Shown: positions 1-6,266 of the stretch, in pieces
How positions within the stretch are numbered: position 1 is the stretch's first letter
How the letters are laid out: the number at the start of each line of letters is the position of its first letter
Assembly: GCA_965602675.1 (NCBI GenBank)
Contig: CBFCZO010000052.1
Location: 1 to 20,282 of the forward strand
Direction: 5' to 3'
Length of the DNA: 20,282 nt
Source of the DNA: DATKUA01 sp965602675
GTDB lineage: Bacteria; Acidobacteriota; DATKUA01
Program-made: the position numbers and the translations under genes
The notes under the pieces: model-generated
What the model saw: only the letters and a program-made list of their open reading frames with translations
Told to the model about the DNA's origin: nothing
Databases searched by the model: none

Positions 1-2
1 TT

Positions 3-95
3 GCGAGCAAGGACTGCTACGATCTGGTGCGGGCGCACGCGCCGGAGGCCGAAGAGGTCGCCGCGTTCGACCTCGCAGAGGGCAAGCTCACTTAA
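3..95 (+). CDS. 3' end of an unrecognised protein (5' part outside window)
   Basis: An open frame runs from the left edge to a TAA at 93-95. It encodes about 30 residues ending in AFDLAEGKLT, with a composition rich in A, E, D and R that is typical of a real high-GC coding tail (for example LVRAHAPEAEEVAAF). The start and most of the protein lie outside the window, and I do not recognise the family. The last codons and the stop fall inside the first of three related hairpins (86-104), so the repeat either formed or invaded exactly at the gene end. Coding status rests only on composition and position. Confidence 0.55.
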   Translation, partial: ASKDCYDLVRAHAPEAEEVAAFDLAEGKLT

Positions 96-127
96 CAAGT
101 GAGCAACTTACTTTACAAGTAAGCAAC
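86..127. repeat. Two tandem 20-nt hairpin repeats over the stop codon
   Basis: Copy 1 is GCTCACTTAACAAGTGAGC (86-104): 8-bp arms with a 3-nt loop AAC. Copy 2 is CTTACTTTACAAGTAAG (107-123): 7-bp arms with loop TAC. Both are followed by CAAC or CAAC-like bases, and they repeat with a 20-nt period. Between the copies the third stem base changes C to T while its partner changes G to A, so pairing is kept. A third copy, identical to copy 2, lies at 206-222. There is no T-run, so these are not standard intrinsic terminators. They could be operators, RNA hairpins or REP-like mobile repeats. Confidence 0.8.
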
Positions 128-203
128 AAGTCCGCGTCGCTAACATCCCAAGGGAATCTGATGAGCGGGCCTGCGGCCCGATTGCTCGCGGGAGGGGGGC
201 GGC

Positions 204-306
204 GACTTACTTTACAAGTAAGCAACCCCGCCCTAAGCGGGGCAGGCAAGTACCGCGTCGCTAAGATCAAGAAGGACACAAACCAAATCATTCGCCTGCG
301 GCGAAT
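204..306. repeat. Second copy of modular repeat unit (first about 105-180)
   Basis: Unit 1 reads: hairpin 107-123, then CAAGT, then CCGCGTCGCTAACATC (132-147), then a TGC-loop hairpin at 166-180. Unit 2 has the same order: hairpin 206-222, an extra hairpin CCCCGC-CCTAA-GCGGGG (226-242), then CAAGTA, then CCGCGTCGCTAAGATC (253-268), then a TGC-loop hairpin at 290-306. The two units share parts and order but differ in spacing, which suggests duplication followed by insertion or loss of hairpin modules. Confidence 0.65.
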
Positions 307-555
307 TCATCGGCGCGCGGGAGGCTGCGGCGATCACTCGCTTCAAATCTCTGCGTTGCGCCTGCTCTGCTCTTCTCGGAGTGACTTGTGCCACACCTGC
401 GTCGCCCATCGCAGCCACGCCTTGACCTTTTTCGCGATTGATCGCCGATAGTAATTAAAGAGAAAGTGCTGACCCCTTTGGTCTCCGCGTGCCGCGGGGT
501 TTGGTTGAGCCCGGTATTAATTGCAGTGGGCGATGTTTCGGGGGGCGAGGTGGTT

Positions 556-657
556 GGGTCAGTCTTAGAATTCTAGGGTGATGCTTATTAGCCTTTGTTT
601 GAAGTGAAAGATCAGCGTGTTCACCGTAGTGTTAACCTTGAATTCTAAGACTGACCC
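556..657. repeat. 18-bp perfect inverted repeat with 66-nt interior
   Basis: GGGTCAGTCTTAGAATTC at 556-573 is the exact reverse complement of GAATTCTAAGACTGACCC at 640-657. The 66-nt interior (574-639) has no coding content. A further GCTGACCC occurs nearby at about 469. The size and the GGGTCAG...CTGACCC ends suggest a non-autonomous element (MITE-like, or a REP pair of the kind mobilised by REP-associated tyrosine transposases), but no transposase and no clear target duplication is visible. It lies just past the 3' end of the minus-strand gene at 725 and could also act as an RNA hairpin there. Confidence 0.75.
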
Positions 658-724
658 GAGGTCGGGATTTGTGCCAATGCGAGGTTATTGTGGTTGGAAA
701 TTCGAGAGGGGCGGGAGTGCGCTG

Positions 725-1381
725 TCAGTGGGCCTGAGCGTCTTCCGCGGGCGTCGAGGAGCGCTCGGCGGGGGGCGGCGGCGATTCGCTCTCGTCATCC
801 TCACCATCGATGCGCTTTAATTCCTTCCAGGTGAAGAAGATGCGGTGGGCGGCATCGATGTGGGTGGTGACGGCCAGAATCCAGATGGCTGTGATGAGGT
901 GGTTGAAGATCGCGCCGATCATGAGGGTGATGTGTCGCTCGGGGCGTTCCATGAAGCCGACCTTGCAGAGGGGGATGGCGAGCTCGGCACGGGCGCGCGC
1001 GTAGGAGACCATAACCGCGCCGATCATGGCGATGCCTGAGAGCACGAGGTAGAAGGTGTTACCGATGGATGCGAAGTAGATCATGATGCCGACCCAGACC
1101 GCGAGGTCGGAGTATCTGTCGATGACGGAATCGAAGAAGCCTCCGAAGCGAGTGATTTTTTTTGAGATGCGGGCGACGGCGCCGTCAAGGATGTCGAACG
1201 CTCCGGAGAGGATCATCATGTAGCCCGCGCCGATGACGTGCCCGAATGCGAAGAGGACGCCGACGACGATGTTGAAGACGAGTCCGAGGAAGGTGAGGGT
1301 GTTTGGATTGAAGATGAAGAGTGCTCCGGCGAGGAAATCTCGAAGGCCGCCGACGTATTTAGCGAAGGGGTTTCGAATCAT
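725..1381 (-). CDS. CDP-alcohol phosphatidyltransferase family protein
   Basis: This integral membrane enzyme moves a phosphatidyl-type group from a CDP-activated lipid to an alcohol (glycerol-phosphate, inositol-phosphate or similar) in phospholipid synthesis. The full family signature D-x2-DG-x2-AR-x8-G-x3-D-x3-D is intact at residues 63-88 (D63, D66, D84, D88). Hydrophobic segments flank it at about 28-60, 93-125 and 152-172. A second conserved patch, ERPERH (145-150), resembles the ERAER-type motif of phosphatidylglycerol- or inositol-phosphate synthases. The last 30 residues are an acidic, proline-rich, probably disordered tail. The 218-residue length is normal. ATG at 1381 has GGAGA about 10 nt upstream. 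The gene is divergent from kdsB with its own promoter. The alcohol substrate cannot be read from sequence. Confidence 0.88.
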   Translation of the reverse strand: MIRNPFAKYVGGLRDFLAGALFIFNPNTLTFLGLVFNIVVGVLFAFGHVIGAGYMMILSGAFDILDGAVARISKKITRFGGFFDSVIDRYSDLAVWVGIMIYFASIGNTFYLVLSGIAMIGAVMVSYARARAELAIPLCKVGFMERPERHITLMIGAIFNHLITAIWILAVTTHIDAAHRIFFTWKELKRIDGEDDESESPPPPAERSSTPAEDAQAH

Positions 1382-1506
1382 CCTGTAGCTTCTCCGGGTT
1401 CCACTTGCCGCTGGAACAGGTACCTGCCGACGTTGCCGAAAGGTGTTAACTGTGGATCTGAATCCTCGGCGTAGCTGAAAATCGCTGCATTATTCAGGAC
1501 CGCTTC

Positions 1507-1535
1507 ATGTTAGGAAAGCGTGTGCTGAATGTCAA
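1507..1535 (-). promoter_or_regulatory. Sigma70-type promoter for the CDP-alcohol transferase gene
   Basis: On the minus strand there is a perfect -35 TTGACA (1530-1535), a 17-nt spacer and a -10 TAACAT (1507-1512, four of six matches). Transcription would start near 1500, giving a leader of about 120 nt before the ATG at 1381. Confidence 0.65.
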
Positions 1536-1575
1536 GCGCGCCCGAAGCGTTCAAACCTCTCCCAACTCGTTGAAA

Positions 1576-1589
1576 AATAACGTGTTATT
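1576..1589. promoter_or_regulatory. Dyad AATAACGTGTTATT between divergent promoters
   Basis: The arms AATAAC and GTTATT pair perfectly around GT. The dyad sits in an AT-rich patch, 18 nt upstream of the kdsB -35 box and about 40 nt upstream of the opposite promoter. That is a plausible operator position, but dyads of this size also occur by chance. Confidence 0.3.
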
Positions 1590-1606
1590 CAAATAAACGC
1601 AGTTCG

Positions 1607-1635
1607 TTGACTCACCCTGGGAGCTGTTGTATAGT
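1607..1635 (+). promoter_or_regulatory. Sigma70-type promoter for kdsB-pyrG
   Basis: The -35 TTGACT (1607-1612) and -10 TATAGT (1630-1635) are each one base or so from consensus and separated by exactly 17 nt. The predicted start is about 1642, leaving a leader of about 40 nt before the GTG at 1682. It is divergent from the promoter at 1507-1535. Confidence 0.7.
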
Positions 1636-1681
1636 GGTAGTGGGCCTCTATTGAAGTTCCCCCCAGACAACAAATAACGCG

Positions 1682-2434
1682 GTGGAGAACTGTTTGCGAG
1701 CGATAGGTGTAATTCCATCCAGGTATTCCTCGAGCCGCTTCCCCGGTAAGGCGTTGGCTTCCCTCCATGGGGTTCCGCTCGTGGTGTGGGTGGCGCGCGG
1801 CGCCTCGGAGGCGAAGCTGTTGGAGAAGGTGCTGGTGGCCACCGATGACGAGCGCATCGCGGCGGCGGTGAGGGACGCCGGAATTGAGGCGGCGTTGACT
1901 TCCGGAGAGTTGCGCAGCGGCAGCGACCGCGTCTGGGAAGCGGCGCGCGGAATCGATTGCGACCTGATAGTGAATATCCAGGGCGATGAGGCGACAATCA
2001 GGGGTGATGTGATCGATGCGTGTATCAGGCCGTTGTTGGAGAGCGAGGAGGCGGATGTGGTGACGCTGCGGACGCCGATTTCGGACAGTGACGAGTTGCA
2101 GAATCCGAATGCGGTGAAGGTGGTGACCGATTCGCGCGGCTACGCGCTTTACTTCTCGCGCTCGGTGATTCCGCATGCGGACGGCGGAGAGCCGCGGGGC
2201 GGACTGCACTACCGCCACATCGGGATCTACGCCTACAGGCGCGCAGCGCTGGAGCGCTTTGCCGGCCTGCCGCGATCGAATCTGGAGGAGGCGGAGCGCC
2301 TGGAGCAGCTTCGCGGCCTGGAGGCGGGGCTGCGTTATCTGGTTCTGGACACCGATTATCGCTCAGTGGATGTCAACACGCCCGCGGATCTTGCGAAAGC
2401 CGCGGCTGAAATCAGTCTTCAAAGGGAGAGGTAA
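1682..2434 (+). CDS. kdsB: 3-deoxy-manno-octulosonate cytidylyltransferase (CMP-Kdo synthetase)
   Basis: This enzyme transfers CMP from CTP to Kdo, the activating step before Kdo is joined to lipid A in LPS. It is cytosolic. The N-terminus has the nucleotide-binding motif IPSRYSSSRFPGK (11-23). Further matches are ATDD (53-56), SGSDR (79-83), the metal-binding VNIQGDE (97-103), NPNAVKVV, the YALYFSRSVIP stretch, HIGIYAYR, LEQLR and DVNTPADL near the end. Length (250) is normal. Two usual residues differ: the histidine before SGTDR is leucine here, and the proline after GDE is alanine, so a variant sugar substrate is possible. GTG at 1682 is the first possible start after an in-frame stop; its ribosome site is weak. 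The stop overlaps the pyrG start (TAATG), implying translational coupling. Confidence 0.92.
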   Translation: MENCLRAIGVIPSRYSSSRFPGKALASLHGVPLVVWVARGASEAKLLEKVLVATDDERIAAAVRDAGIEAALTSGELRSGSDRVWEAARGIDCDLIVNIQGDEATIRGDVIDACIRPLLESEEADVVTLRTPISDSDELQNPNAVKVVTDSRGYALYFSRSVIPHADGGEPRGGLHYRHIGIYAYRRAALERFAGLPRSNLEEAERLEQLRGLEAGLRYLVLDTDYRSVDVNTPADLAKAAAEISLQRER

Positions 2435-4044
2435 TGGAAGCAAAATACATATTCGTCACCGGCGGCGTTGTGAGCTCGCTGGGCAAAGGGCTGGCGTCGG
2501 CGTGCATCGGCAGCCTGCTGGAGAGCATGGGTTACACGGTGGCGATGCAGAAGCTGGATCCTTATTTGAACGTCGATCCGGGGACGATGAGCCCGTTCCA
2601 GCACGGCGAGGTATTTGTGACTGACGACGGGGCGGAGACGGACCTGGACCTGGGTCATTACGAGCGTTTCACATCATATACGACGTGCCGCGACAGCAAT
2701 TTCACAACGGGTCAGATATACGAGGCGGTGATCGAGAAGGAGCGCCGCGGCGATTACCTCGGCAAGACGGTGCAGGTGATTCCTCACATAACGGACGCGC
2801 TGAAGGCGTCGATGAGGCGGCTGGAGGATGGTTACGACTTTGTGATCATCGAGATCGGCGGGACGGTGGGCGACATCGAGGGTCAGCCATTCCTCGAGGC
2901 GATCAGGCAGATGCGAATCGAGATGGGCAGCGAGCGCACGCTCTTCGTCCACCTCACTCTTGTTCCGTTCATCAATGCCGCCAACGAGTTAAAGACGAAG
3001 CCGACGCAGCACAGCGTGAAGGAGTTGCGTGAGATCGGAATCCAGCCCGACATATTGATCTGCCGCAGCGACCGGCCGTTGCCGGACGAGGTGAAGGCGA
3101 AGATAGCGCTGTTCTGTAACGTGAAGAAGGAGGCGGTGATCACATCTCGCGACCTCAGTTGCATCTACGAGGCTCCGCTGATGTTCCAGGAGGACGGCTT
3201 GGGTGATGTGATATGCGAGCGCTTGAAACTGGAGAAACGCGAGGCGGACCTGACGGCGTGGCGCGGCCTGCTGGAGAAGATCAACAACCCGAAGGACACT
3301 GTCGAGATAGCGATAGTTGGAAAGTATGTCGACTACGAGGATTCCTACAAGAGCCTGAACGAGGCGTTGTATCACGGCGGCTACGCCCATGATTTGCGGA
3401 CGGTGATCAGATGGGTGGAGGCGGAAGAGCTGGAGGGGCCGGGAGCGGACGTCGAGGGGCTTCTGCGCAACGCGGATGGGATACTGGTGCCGGGAGGTTT
3501 CGGCGAGCGCGGAATCGAGGGAATGATCGTTGCGATTCGCCATGCGCGCGAGAACAATGTACCGTTTTTCGGGATTTGCCTCGGGATGCAGTGCTCGGTG
3601 ATCGAGTTCGCGCGCAATGCCGCCAAACTGAAAAGTGCGCACAGCACAGAGTTCGACAGCGAGACATCGTATCCGGTGATCTTCCTGCTGCGAGATTTGT
3701 TAGGCGTGGAAGAGATGGGCGGCACGATGCGGCTGGGGGCTTACGAGTGCCAACTGCGCGAGGGCTCGAAGGCGCACAAGGCCTACGATGAGAAGGTGAT
3801 CTGGGAGCGGCACCGCCACCGCTACGAGTTCAACCACCAGTTCACCTGGCAGTTGGAGGACAACGGGATGGTGATCACGGGCAAGAGCCCCGACGGCAAG
3901 TTCGTGGAGATGACGGAGGTCGAGGGCCATCCGTGGTTCGTGGGGTGCCAGTTCCACCCCGAGTTCAAGAGCAGGCCTCTGGACCCGCATCCTCTGTTCC
4001 GCGATTTCATCGGCGCGGCTTACAAGAAGAAGAGCGGGGCCTGA
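2434..4044 (+). CDS. pyrG: CTP synthase
   Basis: PyrG converts UTP to CTP using ATP and glutamine, the last step of pyrimidine nucleotide synthesis. The amidoligase domain (1-270) has the P-loop VVSSLGKG (12-19), the KLDPYLNVDPG motif (40-50), the Mg-binding D71/D73 region and E140 in IIEIGGTVGDIEG. The class I glutaminase domain (about 290-530) has PGGFGERG, the nucleophile C382 in GICLGMQ, and the H508/E510 pair in QFHPEF. All catalytic residues are present and the 536-residue length is typical. ATG at 2434 overlaps the kdsB stop by one base and has GGGAGAG upstream. The pairing makes sense because KdsB consumes CTP. The frequent pyrG-kds linkage in Gram-negatives supports the operon. Confidence 0.97.
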   Translation: MEAKYIFVTGGVVSSLGKGLASACIGSLLESMGYTVAMQKLDPYLNVDPGTMSPFQHGEVFVTDDGAETDLDLGHYERFTSYTTCRDSNFTTGQIYEAVIEKERRGDYLGKTVQVIPHITDALKASMRRLEDGYDFVIIEIGGTVGDIEGQPFLEAIRQMRIEMGSERTLFVHLTLVPFINAANELKTKPTQHSVKELREIGIQPDILICRSDRPLPDEVKAKIALFCNVKKEAVITSRDLSCIYEAPLMFQEDGLGDVICERLKLEKREADLTAWRGLLEKINNPKDTVEIAIVGKYVDYEDSYKSLNEALYHGGYAHDLRTVIRWVEAEELEGPGADVEGLLRNADGILVPGGFGERGIEGMIVAIRHARENNVPFFGICLGMQCSVIEFARNAAKLKSAHSTEFDSETSYPVIFLLRDLLGVEEMGGTMRLGAYECQLREGSKAHKAYDEKVIWERHRHRYEFNHQFTWQLEDNGMVITGKSPDGKFVEMTEVEGHPWFVGCQFHPEFKSRPLDPHPLFRDFIGAAYKKKSGA

Positions 4045-4160
4045 GAGAATCCCGGGCGGCCGGGCGTCATTGGTGTCACCCAAAGGAGGCAGACCCAAAT
4101 GCAATAGGGTTGGTCTGTGAGTGAGAAGGATTCGCGGGCAGATCCATCCGGCCCATTGGG

Positions 4161-4177
4161 TTGCCCTTACAGGGCAA
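4161..4177. repeat. Hairpin TTGCCCT-TAC-AGGGCAA
   Basis: Seven-bp perfect arms with a 3-nt loop. It is followed by ATTGG and preceded by CATCCGGCCC, a piece of the tail sequence seen after other hairpins of this type. Confidence 0.6.
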
Positions 4178-4199
4178 ATTGGTTGGGGGCGGCAGTGTA

Positions 4200-4227
4200 C
4201 CCAGGGTGGCGCTTCGCTGACCCTGGG
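4200..4227. repeat. REP-like stem-loop CCCAGGGT...ACCCTGGG
   Basis: The 8-bp outer arms CCCAGGGT (4200-4207) and ACCCTGGG (4220-4227) enclose an inner GCG-CTT-CGC hairpin (4209-4217). Strings of the form 'acccagggt...accctgggct' resemble dispersed REP-like elements known from several environmental phyla; that resemblance is from memory. There is no T-run suited to termination of pyrG. Confidence 0.55.
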
Positions 4228-4237
4228 CTATTTTGGG

Positions 4238-4254
4238 TTGCCCCTTCGGGGCAA
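4238..4254. repeat. Hairpin TTGCCCC-TTC-GGGGCAA
   Basis: Seven-bp perfect arms, and the closing bases make a stable C-UUCG-G tetraloop in RNA. It is a sister of the hairpin at 4161-4177: both are preceded by GGG and start TTGCCC, while the last stem pair differs (T-A versus C-G) and is compensated on the other arm. Confidence 0.6.
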
Positions 4255-4322
4255 GAATTGAGCCCACCGTTGACATCTAGAGGGTGAGAGTTCGAGCACA
4301 CGCGCAAAGTCAGGCGGGCCTG

Positions 4323-4360
4323 ATCAGCCATAGGCTGATAAATTCATCCGGCCCCTACGG
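4323..4360. repeat. Hairpin plus AATTCATCCGGCCCCTAC tail
   Basis: ATCAGCC-ATA-GGCTGAT (4323-4339) has 7-bp arms, followed by AAATTCATCCGGCCCCTAC and a GGG that can pair with the CCC before CTAC. The same layout appears at 4449-4483 and, in shortened form, at 290-312. Confidence 0.6.
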
Positions 4361-4420
4361 GATTGATAGGTGAGGGTGGGGCGTCAGAGGTAGGTAGAGA
4401 GGCGCGGCGGCGGAACAATT

Positions 4421-4483
4421 ATCCCGCCTGTGGCGGGATCGGGGCGCATCCGCCAGAGGCGGACAAGTTCATGCGGCCCCTAC
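4421..4483. repeat. Two adjacent 3-nt-loop hairpins with CGGCCCCTAC tail
   Basis: ATCCCGCC-TGT-GGCGGGAT (4421-4439, 8-bp arms) is followed after 9 nt by TCCGCC-AGA-GGCGGA (4449-4463, 6-bp arms) and then CAAGTTCATGCGGCCCCTAC (4464-4483). The tail matches that at 4340-4357 except for a few bases, while the stems are unrelated in sequence. Confidence 0.6.
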
Positions 4484-4556
4484 TATTGTCTGGCAAGGTG
4501 TTAACTAAATGTAAATAGGGGCGCGCCAGGACGGACCCTACACGGCAGCCCTCTGT

Positions 4557-4589
4557 GGGACGGCGGCCCTGAAGGACCGCCCTACAGTG
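4557..4589. repeat. Imperfect hairpin, copy A of a dispersed 33-nt repeat
   Basis: It pairs GGCGGCCC with GGACCGCC around a TGAA loop (one C-A mismatch) and ends CCCTACAGTG. Copy B is at 10604-10636. Of the five differences between copies, four form two compensated base pairs and one is in the loop; the mismatch is retained in both. Confidence 0.7.
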
Positions 4590-4755
4590 CGGTGCGAGAT
4601 TGTGCAGGGTGGTGGTGCGCTGACCTCGGGCTACGCATTGTTTGACTCCTTCGTGGTAATTCCATGTGGATGAAATCCTCGGCTGAGTTTTTTCTCCCCA
4701 TCCCGCGCGGGGGAGGCTAGTATGGTTGCATCAAATCCAATCCGGAGGTGGACAA

Positions 4756-5700
4756 ATGCGCCGAGAGAGAAGGATAAACAGGTTTGTCCGCATGGCTGTT
4801 TTCGCGCCGGCCGCCGTGTGCCTGCTCGCGGTGATCAGCGCTGCGCCTTCGCTCTCGATTCAGGATGACATGAGAATAATGCCCGCTGTATATCTGAACC
4901 ATCTATTTATTATTCTGGATAAGGATGCCTACGAGGCGATCGCGTCGTCGGAAATCATCAGGAACGAATTCGCGGGCTTCGAGCAGCGGACGACCCAAGC
5001 GGGAAGCGGCGACTCCTGGAGCGGCACCTATCTCTACGGCGAGAGGACCTATATCGAGCTGTTCGAGGCCGCGGACGACGGCTGGGGCGGCCCGGGCGAC
5101 TGCGGGATCGCTTACTGTGTGGAGGCCAAGGGCGGCATTCAAAAGGTCGCGGCGGCGTTGAACAAGAAGCTGGGAGAGGGAGTTGTGCTGCCCTTTCTGC
5201 AGACGATGGCGACGGACAGGGGAGAAGTGCCCTGGTTCCATGTGGCCCAGATGGTTTACGGCGACGGCGAAGAGAACCTGGGACTCTCGACGTGGGTGAT
5301 GGAGTATCACCCGGCGTTTCTGAACACGATAGAGCCGGAGATGTATCCCGAGCCGGGAACGATATCGCGAAAGGAGTATCTGAAGCGGTTTTTCGATTCC
5401 GGCAAGTATCTGAGGGAGATAGATGAGATACGGATCAGCCTTCCGCCGCAACGCGCGCGGACTTTTATCGATGAACTCGAGTCTTACGGGTGGAAGATGG
5501 AACGGCAAGGGAGCGTGACGGTATGCAGCGGTCCTGAGATCACAATTACCGTGGAGTGTCCGGAGGGGAGCGAAACGGCCATCTGCGCGATAGGATTTTC
5601 TCTGCTTCGGGAGAAGGAAGGTCAAAAGGTGTATGAGTTCGGCGAGAACTTGACGTTGGAGTTCGGCGACGGATTGAAGGCCGTCTGGAAGTTCAAGTAG
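4756..5700 (+). CDS. Secreted DUF5829-like protein
   Basis: This 314-residue protein begins with a basic stretch (RRERR) and a hydrophobic segment (about 13-31) that reads as a signal peptide ending near AAPS. There is no clear lipobox. The mature part starts with VYLNHLFIILD (45-55) and contains RTTQAG, then SWSGTYLYGERTYIELFEA (88-105). The NH...D and TY-ELF pattern is what I remember of the uncharacterised DUF5829 family, which may have a glyoxalase-like fold; this was not searched. Two cysteines (116, 121) could form a disulfide. ATG 4756 is preferred over an upstream TTG at 4726 because GGAGGTGG lies 5 nt before it. The function is unknown. The nitroreductase gene follows after 56 nt. 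Confidence 0.7.
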   Translation: MRRERRINRFVRMAVFAPAAVCLLAVISAAPSLSIQDDMRIMPAVYLNHLFIILDKDAYEAIASSEIIRNEFAGFEQRTTQAGSGDSWSGTYLYGERTYIELFEAADDGWGGPGDCGIAYCVEAKGGIQKVAAALNKKLGEGVVLPFLQTMATDRGEVPWFHVAQMVYGDGEENLGLSTWVMEYHPAFLNTIEPEMYPEPGTISRKEYLKRFFDSGKYLREIDEIRISLPPQRARTFIDELESYGWKMERQGSVTVCSGPEITITVECPEGSETAICAIGFSLLREKEGQKVYEFGENLTLEFGDGLKAVWKFK

Positions 5701-5756
5701 CTTTGTGGATTGCCGGCGTCGTTGGCGATTTTAACGGGAAGTTGAGGAGGAGAACG

Positions 5757-6266
5757 TTGGAAGCGTATGAGGCGATACTGACGCGCCGGAGCATCAGGCT
5801 CTACGAGCCCGGCGAGGTATCTGATGAGATGGTGAGGAAGCTGCTGGCGGCGGCAATGAGCGCGCCCTCGGCGGGTAATCAGCAGCCTTGGGAGTTCATA
5901 GTGATCCGCGAGCGGGAGAACATGCTCGCGATCCGCGAGGCCCACCCCCACGCGCCGATGCTGGACAAGGCCGCCCTGGCGATAGCGGTGTGCGGGAACA
6001 AGCGGCGGGAGAAATACAAGAATTACTGGGTGCTGGACTGCTCTGCGGCGACGCAGAATATTCTGCTGGCGGCGCACGCGCTGGGGCTGGGCGCTGTATG
6101 GCTGGGAGTTTACCCGAACGAGGAGCGGCTTGGGCCGATCACGCGGTTGCTGGGATTGCCGGAGGGGGTGGTGCCTTTGTCCATCGTGGCCGTGGGGCAT
6201 CCCGGGGAAGAGAAGCCCAGAGCCGATCGGTTCGACGAGGGCAGAATACATGCCGAGAGGTGGTGA
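5757..6266 (+). CDS. Nitroreductase family protein
   Basis: This is a small FMN-dependent NAD(P)H oxidoreductase of the nitroreductase superfamily; the natural substrate cannot be predicted. The FMN phosphate motif RRSIR (10-14), SAPSAGNQQPWEF (35-47), SAATQNILLAAHALGLGAVW (96-115) and AVGHPGE (145-151) are all present, and the C-terminus ends with R-x7-ERW typical of the family. The length of 169 residues is that of the minimal, usually dimeric form. I chose TTG at 5757 because TGAGGAGGA ends 5 nt before it and the protein then starts directly at the conserved EAYEAILTRRSIR; an upstream TTG at 5703 would add 18 unconserved residues. The 3' end overlaps the next gene by 17 nt, so the pair is probably co-transcribed. 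Confidence 0.9.
   Translation: MEAYEAILTRRSIRLYEPGEVSDEMVRKLLAAAMSAPSAGNQQPWEFIVIRERENMLAIREAHPHAPMLDKAALAIAVCGNKRREKYKNYWVLDCSAATQNILLAAHALGLGAVWLGVYPNEERLGPITRLLGLPEGVVPLSIVAVGHPGEEKPRADRFDEGRIHAERW

Larger units (their letters stand above)
96..724. other. Non-coding stretch with modular repeats, no supported gene
   Basis: I see no credible gene on either strand in this 629-nt stretch; short open frames have no start signal or recognisable product. It holds the hairpin repeats at 107-123 and 206-222, a CCCCGC/GCGGGG hairpin (226-242), CGGGCC-TGC-GGCCCG (166-180), ATTCGCC-TGC-GGCGAAT (290-306), a repeated 16-mer CCGCGTCGCTAA(C/G)ATC (132-147 and 253-268), a GTGCTGACCCC motif near 467, and the long inverted repeat at 556-657. 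It looks like decayed or compound repetitive intergenic DNA. Confidence 0.7.
4045..4755. other. Repeat-rich non-coding region
   Basis: I see no supported gene in this 711-nt region. It contains at least six short hairpins (4161-4177, 4200-4227, 4238-4254, 4323-4339, 4421-4439, 4449-4463) and a larger imperfect one (4557-4589), several followed by CGGCCCCTAC-like tails. Related pieces recur at 10517-10636. A CCCGG/CCGGG hairpin at 4051-4064 just after pyrG lacks a T-run. The last 30 nt carry the ribosome site of the next gene. Confidence 0.75.

Noticed and set aside
88..418. Small minus-strand frames across the first repeat region
   Set aside because: The repeated LLTCKVS peptide is just the translation of the hairpin repeats; there is no start signal and no family.
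4051..4064. CCCGG/CCGGG hairpin just after pyrG as a terminator
   Set aside because: There is no T-run after it, and short GC-rich hairpins are common in this sequence.
4161..4483. Hairpin cluster as a CRISPR array
   Set aside because: Stems are different in sequence, spacing is irregular, there are no uniform direct repeats or spacers, and no cas gene is present.
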